Notes: generated by a model from the letters alone, not told the origin. A DNA stretch of 64,000 nt from Ilyonectria destructans (GCA_020740775.1 JAHEWK010000002.1:3720001-3784000), one strand, 5' to 3'. Positions 12,708-22,664 are shown, numbered from the stretch's first letter. Made by a program: numbers and translations.

Positions 12708-13418
12708 ATGCATTTCCAGCCGATTGAGCACATGGCCGACGAAACCTACATTGCCCAGGGGGAAGGCGCTTACCAAGTGGAAGTGGAAATGGACGCACAG
12801 GCTGCCAACGACGCCCTGGACGATGTTTTCGGCTCTGGACCCTCGTCGCCTACCGCAGAGCATCATGATGCGCCTTCTAGCGCTGTTCACCCGTCTGACA
12901 TGCGCCGATTAGAGACCGAGCATTCTACCGCCGGGTACCGTGAGGGCGTCAGCGTCGCCAAAGAGAGCAGCATGCAGGCGGGCTTTGACGAGGGTTTTAG
13001 CCTAGGTGCCAGCGTTGGCCTGAGGGCCGGCCAGCTGCTGGGCATGTTAGAAGGCATCGCTGATGCTATGCGCGGCCGCGATGACCCGGATGCAGTGCGG
13101 GTGGGAGGGTTGTTGAGCGAGGCGCGGGAGGAGCTGAGTATCGGGACCATCTTCAAACCAGACTACTGGGCCGAGGATGGCAACTGGAAGTACGAGGTCC
13201 AGCCAGCCCAAGCTGAGGACGAGGTCGTCTTCACCGACGTAGCCGAAGCGCACCCCTTGATACGGAAGTGGACGGCCATTGCGGACGAACAGCTTTCACT
13301 GTGGAAGATTGACCGAACGATCTTGGACGATGAGACCGGACAGCGCCTTGATTCGGTCATGGACGAACCGATTGCCTCGTCGGCAGTTCCGACAGCACGG
13401 AAACCGCTAGATTGGTGA
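12708..13418 (+). CDS. YAE1: Yae1, adaptor for Fe-S loading of Rli1/ABCE1
   Basis: Cytosolic deca-GX3 protein that, with Lto1, bridges the ABC protein Rli1/ABCE1 to the CIA targeting complex for Fe-S cluster insertion (known for yeast). It is a single exon of 236 aa. The deca-GX3 module is visible at about residues 76-115: GYREG, then AGFDEGFSLG, then GLRAGQLLGM, with glycines spaced every four residues. That spacing and the AKESSMQAGFDEG wording fit Yae1 better than Lto1. An acidic N-terminus precedes the module and a charged C-terminal domain follows. The protein ends Leu-Asp-Trp. This matches the C-terminal tripeptide [LIM]-[DES]-[WF] used by CIA clients and adaptors; in yeast the signal is on Lto1. 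The first ATG (12708) is chosen; an ATG at 12732 is an alternative start. Confidence 0.86.
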   Translation: MHFQPIEHMADETYIAQGEGAYQVEVEMDAQAANDALDDVFGSGPSSPTAEHHDAPSSAVHPSDMRRLETEHSTAGYREGVSVAKESSMQAGFDEGFSLGASVGLRAGQLLGMLEGIADAMRGRDDPDAVRVGGLLSEAREELSIGTIFKPDYWAEDGNWKYEVQPAQAEDEVVFTDVAEAHPLIRKWTAIADEQLSLWKIDRTILDDETGQRLDSVMDEPIASSAVPTARKPLDW

Positions 13419-14920
13419 AGGAGATCCTCTCAAGCCTCGAGTTTCAGAAAAAATGTTGCATTCGACAGTTCGAAGGCGAAGAGTGAGCCGGGCCGGAGCT
13501 GGAGTTGGCTAGACCCATCCAGCTTCCACAACCGATCCGAAGACACAAGGGAGAAGCCCTATTGGGTTTCTATCAGGTACTTTGCCCCCGAAAGTGAGAT
13601 GGAGAGAAACACTCCCTAGCCGCCAACATAGAGGACGAGATGGGACACCCGCTGATGCTAGGTAGCCGGCTTTTGCCACCTCACCGCCTGGAGGCAACTG
13701 CGTCCAATCCCGCATGGTATCTCCTTGCCGGGTTGGGAGTAGGGAGCGATTGGAAACGATCCTCAAACAAACAAAGCCAGACACCTGCAGCCTCGTTCTC
13801 AACCTGAGAACCAGGAAGACCCGCAAGGAAAAGAGGGTACTTATGACAAGTCGGTATAGGTGCATTGGCCCAGCAGCAATTCGCTCAATGTCACTCACAT
13901 CCTCGGCGATTTACACATCCGAATTGGAATACGGTTTTGACAAAATGAGGTTGTTATGTTTCAAATGATGTTATTTATAGCTTTCTGTGTGTGATCTTTC
14001 CATACCCTGCAGACATGTCGTGCGTATCGAGGAGACGGAACAAACCCTGGGCAAAATATCCGCCCGCGAGATCCGCTCCAAGACAACTTCATCTCTGTGA
14101 TCCGGAAGTCTCTTCCGAAGGACTATTCGCCCCTGATTTGGAGTGACTAGTTGTGAAGCGCTGACTTGATGCAGATTTGTGGAGTTGAGCCGTGGTTGAA
14201 AAAGCAACTTCAGAAACACTTTGGACCTACTGCAAGGGGGCACATCCAATCTCAGGGCTTTGTGTTCCAACCGCCCAAACGCCCTGCATGAAACTACCTC
14301 TGAAGGGCGCAGGTGATGGTTTGGTTCTTGGTGTCTATGCCGTGCTAGTGCAGGTACGCGGCGATCTTGCCGAACGATGTTTCGCAGCCTCTGCCGTTAG
14401 AGGGCAACTGACAGGACCGGATGAGGACTTGTCACAGAAGATCAGTCATGTTCTATATGCATGGTTGAGACGGCGGCTCTGGGAAGATTACGAACATGAG
14501 ATGCATGACGGGCGTTGGCTACTCTCGAGATGCAAGGGTCCATGGACTCTCGAAAGGGACAGAGGTTCAATCTCCCGCGCGAGACATGACAACTGGGCGC
14601 CTACGAGGCCTTCATCTCTCTTGTTTCTGTTGTCCTTTTGCCCAAGAGACGCCTCGATGATCGGCGGTTTTGCCTCCCCTGAGACTCTGGGACTCGGCGC
14701 AATGACAACACAGACTCAAAGGCTGGTAGAATACGATAGTATTGGCAGCAGTTGAATGATGATAAAAGGAGCCATCAGATCCCTCCTCAGCAATCACCTT
14801 CTCTTCATCACTCCCAGTTCATCAATCCCTCTTTCAGCTTTCAAGTCACTCGTTTGACCAGTCCTTCATTCGCAGAACAGTCATTTCTTCGCTATTTCAA
14901 GCAACCGCAACACCGCAACA
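13419..14920. other. Intergenic; promoter side of the wall-protein gene
   Basis: No gene recognised. A 187-codon open frame at 14192-14755 begins with GTG, has no family resemblance and is treated as chance. The last 150 bases before 14921 are CT-rich with short A-rich patches ending in CAACAATG, typical of a strongly expressed fungal leader. Confidence 0.45.
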
Positions 14921-16150
14921 ATGAAGTACAACACCATCGCCTTCGCCCCCCTCCTCGCGGCTGTCGCCGATGCCACCAGCCTGCTGTCTCTCGGAATTGA
15001 CATCAGCCTGCCCGGTGGCCTCTCTCTGCCCGACGAGTCCGTCGGCCCTACCGGCGAGCCCCCCGCGGACTGCATCAACGTCTGGCACCCTCCTCACCAC
15101 GGCGTCGACATTGACGACTGTGACAACGACTCTGATGAGCACTGGCATTATGTTCACCCCGGCACCAAGTACCCCGAGCAGGAGCAGTACGCCTGGACCA
15201 CCAAGACTGTCCATGCCACCAAGATCCATACCGTGACCGACTGCCCGGCCTATGTCACCGACTGCCCCAGCCACCACACCTATGTCACCACGGTCGAGGT
15301 CCCTGCCACCACTACCATCTGCCCCGTCCCCGTCAAGGAGGTCTACGAGGCTCCCACCACCAAGGACATGTACGAGGTCCCAACGACCAAGCCTATGTAC
15401 GAGGAGGTCCCGACCACCAAGGACATGTACGAGGTCCCGACCACCAAGCCCATGTACGAGGAGGTCCCGACCACCAAGCCTATATACGAGGAGGTTCCTA
15501 CCACCGAGGCCGAGTATGAGGTCCCCTCCATGACCATGTCCTACGAGAAGCCCGAGGAGACCACCACGTCGTGCCCCCCTGGCGAGACCACCGAGATGTA
15601 CCCTCCTCCCACCACCAAGGTGTACAAGGTCTCCAGCGTCACCCACCCGTACATGAAGCCCGAGACCACCTCGTGCCCCCCTGGCGAGGAGACCTACCCA
15701 GTGCCTGCCGGCAGCTCTACCAGTTGGATCCCCAACGTGCCTGAGTACACCACTCCCGCTGTCATGACTCCCGGCTACGTTCCCCCTGCTGCCGGAACCC
15801 ATACGATGGTCTGCCCCGGCCCTGGTTGCCCTTCCAAGTCCGCCCCCGGCTATGCTCCTCCTGCTGCCGGTACCCATTCGATGGTCTGCCCCGGCCCCGG
15901 TTGTCCTCCCAAGTCCGCCCCCGGCTACGCTCCTCCTGCCGTCGGGACTTCTTCTATGGTCTGCCCCGGCCCCGGCTGCCCTCTTTATCCCACTGACGTT
16001 CCCACCACCATCGTCCCCGTTGTCCCCGAGATGCCCACTGAGGGTATGCCCACCCCGACTCCCACGATGCCCGTCGTCGTTGGTGGTGCTGTCCGCAACG
16101 CTGGCGGTCTCTTCGCCGCCATTGCGGCCGTTGCTGCTGCCCTCCTCTAA
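14921..16150 (+). CDS. Secreted GPI-anchored repetitive cell-wall protein
   Basis: Predicted extracellular wall protein of 409 aa in a single exon. Residues 1-19 form a signal peptide (MKYNTIAFAPLLAAVADA). The mature part opens with an acidic, His-rich stretch and several Cys. Next come Thr-rich spans with YVTDCP motifs, a tandem block of about nine-residue units built on MYEVPTTK/MYEEVPTTK (about residues 142-200), and three 25-residue units around PGYAPPAAGTHSMVCPGPGC (about residues 283-357). The C-terminus is a small-residue omega region followed by a hydrophobic tail (GGLFAAIAAVAAALL), a GPI signal. The overall plan resembles fungal adhesin or structural wall proteins; no enzyme domain is seen. 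A long open frame on the opposite strand is a by-product of codon bias. Function beyond wall localisation is inference. Confidence 0.85.
   Translation: MKYNTIAFAPLLAAVADATSLLSLGIDISLPGGLSLPDESVGPTGEPPADCINVWHPPHHGVDIDDCDNDSDEHWHYVHPGTKYPEQEQYAWTTKTVHATKIHTVTDCPAYVTDCPSHHTYVTTVEVPATTTICPVPVKEVYEAPTTKDMYEVPTTKPMYEEVPTTKDMYEVPTTKPMYEEVPTTKPIYEEVPTTEAEYEVPSMTMSYEKPEETTTSCPPGETTEMYPPPTTKVYKVSSVTHPYMKPETTSCPPGEETYPVPAGSSTSWIPNVPEYTTPAVMTPGYVPPAAGTHTMVCPGPGCPSKSAPGYAPPAAGTHSMVCPGPGCPPKSAPGYAPPAVGTSSMVCPGPGCPLYPTDVPTTIVPVVPEMPTEGMPTPTPTMPVVVGGAVRNAGGLFAAIAAVAAALL
15351..15510 (+). repeat. In-frame tandem repeats, MYE(E)VPTTK units
   Basis: Direct repeats of 27-30 bp encode alternating units with one or two Glu before VPTTK, preceded by DMY, PMY or PIY. 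Adjacent units are nearly identical at DNA level, for example the block beginning 15375 and the block beginning 15429. That suggests recent slippage or unequal exchange. Confidence 0.85.
15768..15990 (+). repeat. Three 75-bp in-frame repeats (VCPGPGC units)
   Basis: Three direct copies spaced exactly 75 bp apart (starting near 15770, 15845 and 15920). Each encodes PGY(V/A)PPA, then G-T-x-x-MVCPGPGCP. Each unit contributes two Cys, so the repeat number sets the number of possible disulphide cross-links. Confidence 0.88.
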
Positions 16151-16665
16151 ATATCATATTCTTCACATTCTTTTCAGCTTCTCAAGATGGATTACGTATT
16201 TACGATGTAATGCGGTTCTGGATTGAGAGGATTGGTGTTCTGAGAGCTAGAGACTTCTCTTTCTTGTATGGGTGCTATTTGTGGATCTTCGATTTACGGA
16301 GATGATTGGTGTACCTATATTCTTGATAAATAATTTCTTACGTGCTTAATAGCATGGCATCCCTAATGATTATTCCTGGCGCTAGCCAATGTGACTGAAT
16401 ATACCTTGAAGCTACAGATAATTGTGAGCATGAGATTGGCTAGTTTATGACGAGACGAGAGACTTACCCGCTAGATATCGATTTAGCTTTCCACCACTCG
16501 ACTCTGGAATGGCTGGATGTCGCCATTGATTTGTCCTCGTTGAGCCAAGTGACACAAGAGTGGACCAGGGCTGCCCTTGGATCAAAGCGGGAATTGTCTG
16601 ATATTTCCGACAGCTTTGTTCGGTATCGCAATGGGATAACGTGGATTTTTGGCTCTGGATCTAAA

Positions 16666-17605
16666 TCATCCTTGAGCATACTCCTGGAGCCTTTTCGCTA
16701 CATCTTCGATGCGATCGTAGTTGCCGTATAATTCCTTGGTAGTTTCCCAATCGCGGCCCTGTTTCCCAAAGACCATGAGCTTCAATACCTTCCCGTCGTC
16801 GTCCATGACAACTCTCCCGCTTCTCTCGTCCGCCCAAGTGAACCGAATCTGTTTGGCCTCGATATCTGCGATGCCGACCTCCACAATATCGTTTGCCGTC
16901 AGGTTCTCAGCAGTTTGATCGTGTAGTCCCAGTCCGCGCCGAAGGTCGGCAGAGACACCTAGTCGGTTGTGATAGCGCACAATCTCCCTCCTCAACGCCC
17001 TCACAAATCGGTCCAAGTCGTGTTGCGGAGGCTCATCACTCCCGGGCCTTCGAGCTGGTAAGTGACGTGCGGCAAGGCCAGCGATGGGGATGGCTGGGGG
17101 GAGTGTATGGCGGTGGATGCGAAGGTGTTTGGAACCGGAGTAGGGGCGGTTGAGCATGACGTAGTAGGGCCGCAGAAACTGGCCTCTGGACATGATTTCG
17201 AATCGCAGGCCGAGGATGTGGCCACCGTCGACGGCATGGGGGTCGGGGTCATGGACCTTGAAGGAGGTGACGGAGCTGCAGATGCGATGGAGGCATTGCT
17301 GGATGTAGGCGCGCTGCTTGTCGGACTCGGCGAGGAGCTTTTTGCGGGAAGGGTTCGGTCGTCTGAGGTTGTGGGTGACGGCAGAGGGCTGGAGAATGGT
17401 ATGGGTCGAGGCGGCGGAAAGAATGGTAGAGGTTTCGATCTTGAGGTTCTTGCGCAGGGCGGCAGCTGCATGTTTGTGTTAGTTGGGTGTTGTTGATATT
17501 GGAGGATGGGAATATTTGGTTGCGACAGAGCTTACCTTGGGCATTTAGTGAGGCAATCTCCTCATCAAGCAGGTCGCTTTCGGAGGGGGTGCTTCCCGAA
17601 GACAT
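16666..17605 (-). CDS. CENP-O / Mcm21 inner-kinetochore protein
   Basis: Nuclear protein of the CCAN/COMA (Ctf19) complex that links centromeric nucleosomes to outer-kinetochore parts. Two exons, 17605-17536 and 17465-16666, splice in frame to 289 aa. The first exon encodes MSSGSTPSESDLLDEEIASL plus Asn-Ala-Gln, and a helical segment (AALRKNLKIET) follows the intron. The CENP-O core is recognised in the span FLRPYYVMLNRPYSGSKHL, then HTLPPAIPI. A conserved helix around FVRALRREIVRYHNRL follows. Yeast and human relatives are about 300-370 aa, so the length is close to normal. The stop at 16666 is preceded by YAQG. The gene lies 454 bp downstream of, and on the same strand as, the CK1 gene, with no functional link implied. 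The assignment rests on remembered family motifs. Confidence 0.82.
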
Positions 17606-18059
17606 GGCGATTTTGGGATTAGACGTGGTCGTGGCAATTGCACTGTTGGCGATCTTGGATCTTGTTTCTTCTGTTGACCGACGCGATGCGATACGAGTTG
17701 GCGCGTCATTCAGAGGGATGTATTTAGATGGGGAGGGCTGATAAGATAAGCGGCTGGTCCCAGTGGCTTGGAGCAGTGGCTGGTGACCGTTTGTGGCTTG
17801 TGTGGCAGGATAAGCGTGGAAGCCGACGACAAGACACACTGGCGGCAGGCAGAGGAGTAATTCCTTGCTCAAATTCTCACTAAAACATCGAATTGAATGG
17901 CAATTTAAAAAAACAACTAAATACACTCCGAGCAAGCTTGCTCCCTCGAGGACTGCAAGGTGATGTGACCCATGTCCACCCAACTGCCTCAACTGCCAAG
18001 CCAAGACTTTTCCACCACGGTAGGCCAAAGACCCACGCCTCACTTTGCATGCTACCATC

Positions 18060-19126
18060 CTACTCAGAGACCACTTCACCGTACGTCTCGTGGAAGAGCT
18101 TTTCGGTCCAGTCGAACACATTGTCGTACTGGAATCCCTGCGACTTGTATAGGCGACGAAAAAGGCGACGAAGGTATGCGTAGTCGGGTTTGTCCTTGAA
18201 CCCCAGCGATCGAGTATAGCTGACAAAGGTTTCGAATTCGCGAGGAAGTCCCTGGCATAGTGTTTCGACCGGTGTGTTCATCTTCTTCTCCTGAATCATC
18301 TCGTTCTTCTCCTTTTCGGTCGCCGCCTTCAGACCTATCCACGGTAGCGAGCCACCCTGGAAAAACAGCAGCATATATCCCAGGGACTCTAAGTCGTCAC
18401 CCCGACACTGTTCTGTCCCGTGTTAGCAAGAAGTGGGCATTGTGATTCACAGAGTACCTACCAAGTCCGTTGTGATTGTTGAGACTGGCGTATCGAGCGG
18501 TGCCACCAAAGGGGCAACCTTTCAATCTCTTATCCTCATCTTTGTCGACGACCTCCATCGCCAGACCGAAGTCGATAGTATGAAGTACATTTCCTTGCTT
18601 GCCAGCCCCCATCGTAAAGTTTTCTGGCTTTATATCGAGATGGATATAGCCTTTCTGGTGGATGTACTGGAGTCGAGAAATGGCTTGGTCGGCGATGAGG
18701 AGGGTGGTCTTGAGAGAAAACCGTCCGCCACAATAGTTGAGTAAATCTCCTAGCGATGGGCCAAGAAGATCACATATCAACACATAGTAGTCGCAGTCGT
18801 TCCCAAACCACATGAATCGCGGTATTCCAATGCCGCCAGACAGAGCTCTGAGTACCTCCGCTTCGCCCCTTGGCATGTCAGGACCGTCTTTACCATGCAT
18901 GAGCTTCATGGCGACTGTCTCATTCGATTCGATATCGGTCCCTACGGGAGTTAGCATCGATTTGGCAAGACAAGATCTGATAACCCACCGATGTAGACGA
19001 GGCCAAAGCCTCCCTGGCCAATTTTCCGGTCCACACGGTATTTCTTATTGATGATGATATCCTGGGACAGATTGTAAGTGAGAATCGGATCATTGTGTCT
19101 CAAATGTGTGCGACCGTTACCTTCAT
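18060..19126 (-). CDS. Divergent casein kinase 1 paralogue
   Basis: Ser/Thr kinase of the CK1 family, 303 aa in four exons: 19126-19121, 19061-18989, 18941-18462 and 18412-18060. The N-terminus reads [20 protein letters not shown]. The Gly loop ([12 protein letters not shown]), the Lys of VAMKL, DFGLAM and the CK1-type [15 protein letters not shown] segment are all visible. The catalytic loop reads HLDIKPEN where nearly all CK1 kinases have HRD; the Asp is kept but the Arg is replaced by Leu. The CK1-specific Leu-Gly-Tyr helix ([13 protein letters not shown]) and WIGLKA are present. The kinase domain is followed only by a short end (YGEVVSE), without the long tail of membrane-anchored yeast or fungal CK1 proteins, so it is probably soluble. 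The first coding exon holds just ATGAAG. It lies head-to-head with the DUF7924-like gene, sharing about 300 bp of promoter. Activity is uncertain. Confidence 0.85.
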
Positions 19127-19419
19127 GCTGGATGTGGTTTCTATGGCCACTTGGTGGTTTAGAGGTTGTCGTGCGACAGTGGTAAAGGTGAGAATGGAAT
19201 GGCAACCAAGCAACTAAAAGGGACATGTTATTGATGGGCTGCGAGATACTGTTTGTCATAAGAGACTGATACGGAACAATGGCTCTAGATTCTTCCGCCT
19301 TTGTCCTCTTTGTTTGCCACAGTTTGGTAGTCCCAGTTCACTGGTAGGTGTACAGACGAACAGACAAACATAAATCTAGCCTGTCCAGTAACAACGGGAA
19401 CAAACTGCGATTCAATTAC

Positions 19420-21521
19420 ATGCACCAAATACCGAAAGAAACCAGGCATGGCCTGTCAAAGCAGGTAACCCGATTTCTCGGCTTGCATCAAACCGTGAGA
19501 CAAAGAAAGCCCGTCATCTTTGTAGAGACAACCTGTTGAGCATCACCATCATCAAGACCACAGCGATCCCAGATATAACTATCCACTTAGTTGAGTCAAA
19601 CGATAGTCTCCAGCCTGGACAAGATCGTAGCTTCATTGCTGATAGTCGCAGTTCCTTTCAAGCACCCAGCGTTACTGCCTGCAACCGACCATCACCTGGA
19701 GCCTGGAATCTAGGATTGCCTCGTTTCCATTCCCGCAACTCACTCTCGATAAAAGGACCGCAGACCAAAACCCAACAGGTCACGCAAGAGAGTCCTCTCG
19801 CAAAGTCCACTGATAGACGTAACTTCCCTCCAGGATTCTGGGATGACCTATCAAAAGTTTTTCTCACACCGCGTGCCCTGCGAGAGATCGACTGCCGACA
19901 AAATACTCATCCTCGTCTGCTGTTCACGCCTCCTGAGGTGTATCCTACCGACCTTGCTCGATTCGCAAGACACGGTGGCCCAGACCTTAAGCATCTACAA
20001 GGGGTAAGACTTTCTTATTTTTCCTATAATTTATCTTCTAATTTGTGCCTGTCTGTCTAGTATCCCGAACCGAAGCCCATTGCTGAGGATATGTGTTCAC
20101 ACTATCCTCTTTCCAAACTTAAAAAGTTCAAATTAGCAGGAGAAGATCCCCCGCTCAAGACTTCATCTGCATACGACGCTTGCTTCGAAAGGCATCTCCT
20201 CGATTATGGAATATATATCGAGGGATTTTCTCCTGAAGAGGACTATCCTGAAGAGGACTTTCCTGAAGAGGACTATTCTGAAGAGGACTATTCTGAAGAT
20301 GACCATTCTGAAGAGGACTTTCCTGAAGAGGACTATTCTGAAGAGGACTATTCTGAAGATGACCATTCTGAAGATGACCATTCTGAAGAGGACTATCGTG
20401 AAGAGGACTATTCTGAAGAGGACTATTCTCAGGGGGACTATTCTGAAGATGACTATCCTGGAGATGACCGTCCGATTTTAGAGCCTGCAAATCTGGACGA
20501 AATTCGGCAGAATATCCTCGCTCCTAGAGCCTCTATCTCGTTGTCACAAACTCGGAAATCAGTATTCTCGAAGTTCAAACGGCGGAATCGGGCCGCTTCG
20601 GCGCGCACGGTCATGAGCCGTGTCATCCCGATTATTGACGGCAACGCGAACTTCTTGAATGGCCAGGATGTCCTCTTTACGAATCTTATCTCGATGACGA
20701 ATCAGGAAACTGTCACATTGATGCCAGACTACTTTGACGGAGCTCCAATTAGAGCAATCCACGAGAAAGTGAAACACGACCTCAGCACGGTAATCATACC
20801 AACACACGACGAGGAGATTCCAGTCGCAGCCAATCTCTTCCTTGAAGCCAAGTCTCTGATAAAAAATTCCCCTGCGGGCAAGAGACAGGCATGCATCGCC
20901 GGTGCAAACGGGAGCCGCGCCATGCAGGCCTTACAGAGTTACGGAGAGGCTGAACTGATATACGACAACAACGCATACGCATTCAGCGCGACTTACCAAG
21001 CTGGAGACAGTTTACTTCAGCTGTACGCCCATCATGCAACACCGCCAACGAAGACCGACGGAAAGCCCAACTATCACATGACCTTGTTGAATGCGTTTAT
21101 ACTGCGCGTAAAGCCTCAGATGTATGTCCGAGGCATCACTGCATTCAGGAATCTGAGGCATTTGGCAGAAAAGTACCGAGACTGCTTCATCAAGATGGCG
21201 AACTCCAGAGCATCGAATGCAGAGCAGGTTGCCGCTAAAGAAAGCCTTGGCACTGCAGCTGAGATGAAGCAGCCCGAGGAGCTGGACTACAATGAAGACG
21301 TTGAAGCTCAAGAAGCCCACGATACAACAAACGCCGACGACGCTGTCTCCCCTGCAGACAAGGCTGACCAGGGGTCCCCTACTCATTTTGACTCCCCGGA
21401 TGATGAGCAGCAAGGCCGAAGCCCGGCGAGGTCATGCAAGCGGAAGCGCACTCCAGCCTCAAGCAAGCAGGTGGATCGTGCATCGAAGATACGAAAATCG
21501 TTGAAGCGCCAGGGTTGCTGA
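19420..21521 (+). CDS. DUF7924-like fungal protein, copy 1, with acidic repeats; start unresolved
   Basis: Member of a family common in Pezizomycotina; function unknown. The main exon, 20061-21521, is preceded by intron 20004-20060 and an exon whose frame is open from 19392 but has no in-frame ATG. The start given assumes ATG at 19420 and an intron 19465-19613; this is a guess. The codon aligned with the paralogue's ATG here reads ATA, so the start may also be lost. Landmarks are FPPGFWDDLSKVFLTPRALREID, an acidic pentapeptide repeat tract, a conserved domain containing LFLEAKS, ACIAGANGSRAMQALQSYGE, YDNNAY and YHMTLLNAF, and a Lys/Arg-rich, NLS-like tail (CKRKRTP). The E-x-K in LFLEAK after an upstream Asp is reminiscent of a PD-(D/E)XK nuclease core; this is inference. 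The intron position matches copy 2, so the two arose by tandem duplication. Confidence 0.68.
20233..20466 (+). repeat. 15-bp coding minisatellite (acidic pentapeptide EED-Y/F/H-S/P)
   Basis: About fifteen consecutive 15-bp units of the form GAAGAGGACTATTCT lie in the coding frame. They give a run of Glu-Glu-Asp-(Tyr/Phe/His)-(Ser/Pro), with Glu to Asp variants (GAAGATGAC). Larger blocks also recur: the order TATTCT, TATTCT, CATTCT, TTTCCT appears twice, a sign of higher-order duplication. The paralogue at 22665-24111 has no such tract, so the array arose after duplication or was lost there. Confidence 0.92.
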
Positions 21522-22664
21522 GTTGTGGGCCAGCTTCCGCAGTGGAAACCATTACTTGAGAGGGCAGCAAAGGAGGCATGGATGATTCTTAGACGACGGG
21601 ATTGTTTTGGTGGAAACACATTGTGATTGTGCTAGTTGATACCCCGGAGTTTTAGTACAGTCGGGCCTTCTATCTAGCTAAGGTCATTCGTGGAGTAGAG
21701 ATCTGTCTAATGATTTGGCAAGGCGCGCTATTCCGCTTCTTTAAACTCAAGCCCACCCTTTGCCTTGCCTTGTTTCCCTGTCCTAGCTGTCGCAGCACTT
21801 GTGAAGAAGCACCATATTAAGTGCCATAGATGAGTATATGTCCATTCCATCTTCCGGTGCAACCTCACTTCATTTGTCCATCCTTACTTTGCTGTTGGCG
21901 ATAACCTCCCCCGTTTTTTGAGTGTGGTTTGTGTCTCCAACTAATAAAATATATCGACTGGAACATAACATAAATCGGCTGCGCGCAGTTCTTTGTAAAG
22001 AACAACTGCTCCGGAATAAAGAACACGGGCTCCATATTCTTCCGCTTTCCTCTGCTGTATCAAAGACATGTGCGCAGACCAACTGGCACTCAAAGTGTTT
22101 ACAATCAATGAGCGATGCAGCTCAATGCTACACTGCACTAAGAACCTCAACAAAGACGATGCGGTGTATCGGAGTAGTGATCATCGGTCCCTTCATCCAA
22201 GACAAACAACTCAATGATCCAGGTCAGGACAAGCTTTGGGATTGTTTGTATCCCCCTCCCCATGTCAAGCTACATTACACTAGGAGCTTTAACAAAGAGG
22301 TACGGTATTCGGAACAGTGATCACTGATCCCTTGGCCCGCTTCATCCAGGACAAAGAACTCCACGATTCAGGTCGGGACAAATTTTGGGCTTGTTTGCAT
22401 CCCCTCCCCATCTGGAACGTCACAATCATCCAACCCTACCGGTATATTAAGCCACTACAGTCTTGCTTGAGCCAAACTACAGTCTCAAACATGACACACC
22501 AATTACGCGGCATCATTGTTAGAAATTGACATTTTATTTGAGTGGCCATCAGCTACTTGAAAGCCTCCTGCCTAAAGCTACTGCGAATAGCAACTGACTG
22601 AGACTGGCTACCTACAACCTGCGACCTGCGACTAGCAATTCTAGAAACTCGTTTGATCATATTT
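21522..22664. other. Intergenic between the two DUF7924-like genes
   Basis: No gene seen. It contains a diverged tandem duplication (listed separately). The last 100 bases before 22665 carry repeated CTA/GACT-type short motifs (actgagactggctacctacaa). Confidence 0.5.
22127..22412. repeat. Diverged tandem duplication, about 142-bp unit
   Basis: Unit 1 starts at 22127 and unit 2 at 22269, both with gctaca. Shared blocks in the same order are acaaag, gtgatca, ttcatcca, gacaa, caggtc, gacaa, tttggg, ttgttt and cccctccccat. Many differences are C/T or A/G exchanges and there are a few small indels. No coding role is visible. It could be ordinary drift or light repeat-induced point mutation. Confidence 0.8.

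Noticed and set aside
14192..14755. 187-codon plus-strand frame before the wall-protein gene
   Set aside because: Begins with GTG, no family resemblance, and sits in what looks like a promoter.
14897..15877. 326-codon open frame antisense to the wall-protein gene
   Set aside because: It is a shadow of the strong third-position C bias and the repeats of the sense gene; its Gly/Arg/Val-rich repeats simply mirror the sense units.
20163..20490. Antisense frames across the acidic minisatellite (repeated LQNSP-type peptide)
   Set aside because: Any frame through a 15-bp array stays open; the sense frame continues into a conserved domain and the antisense does not.
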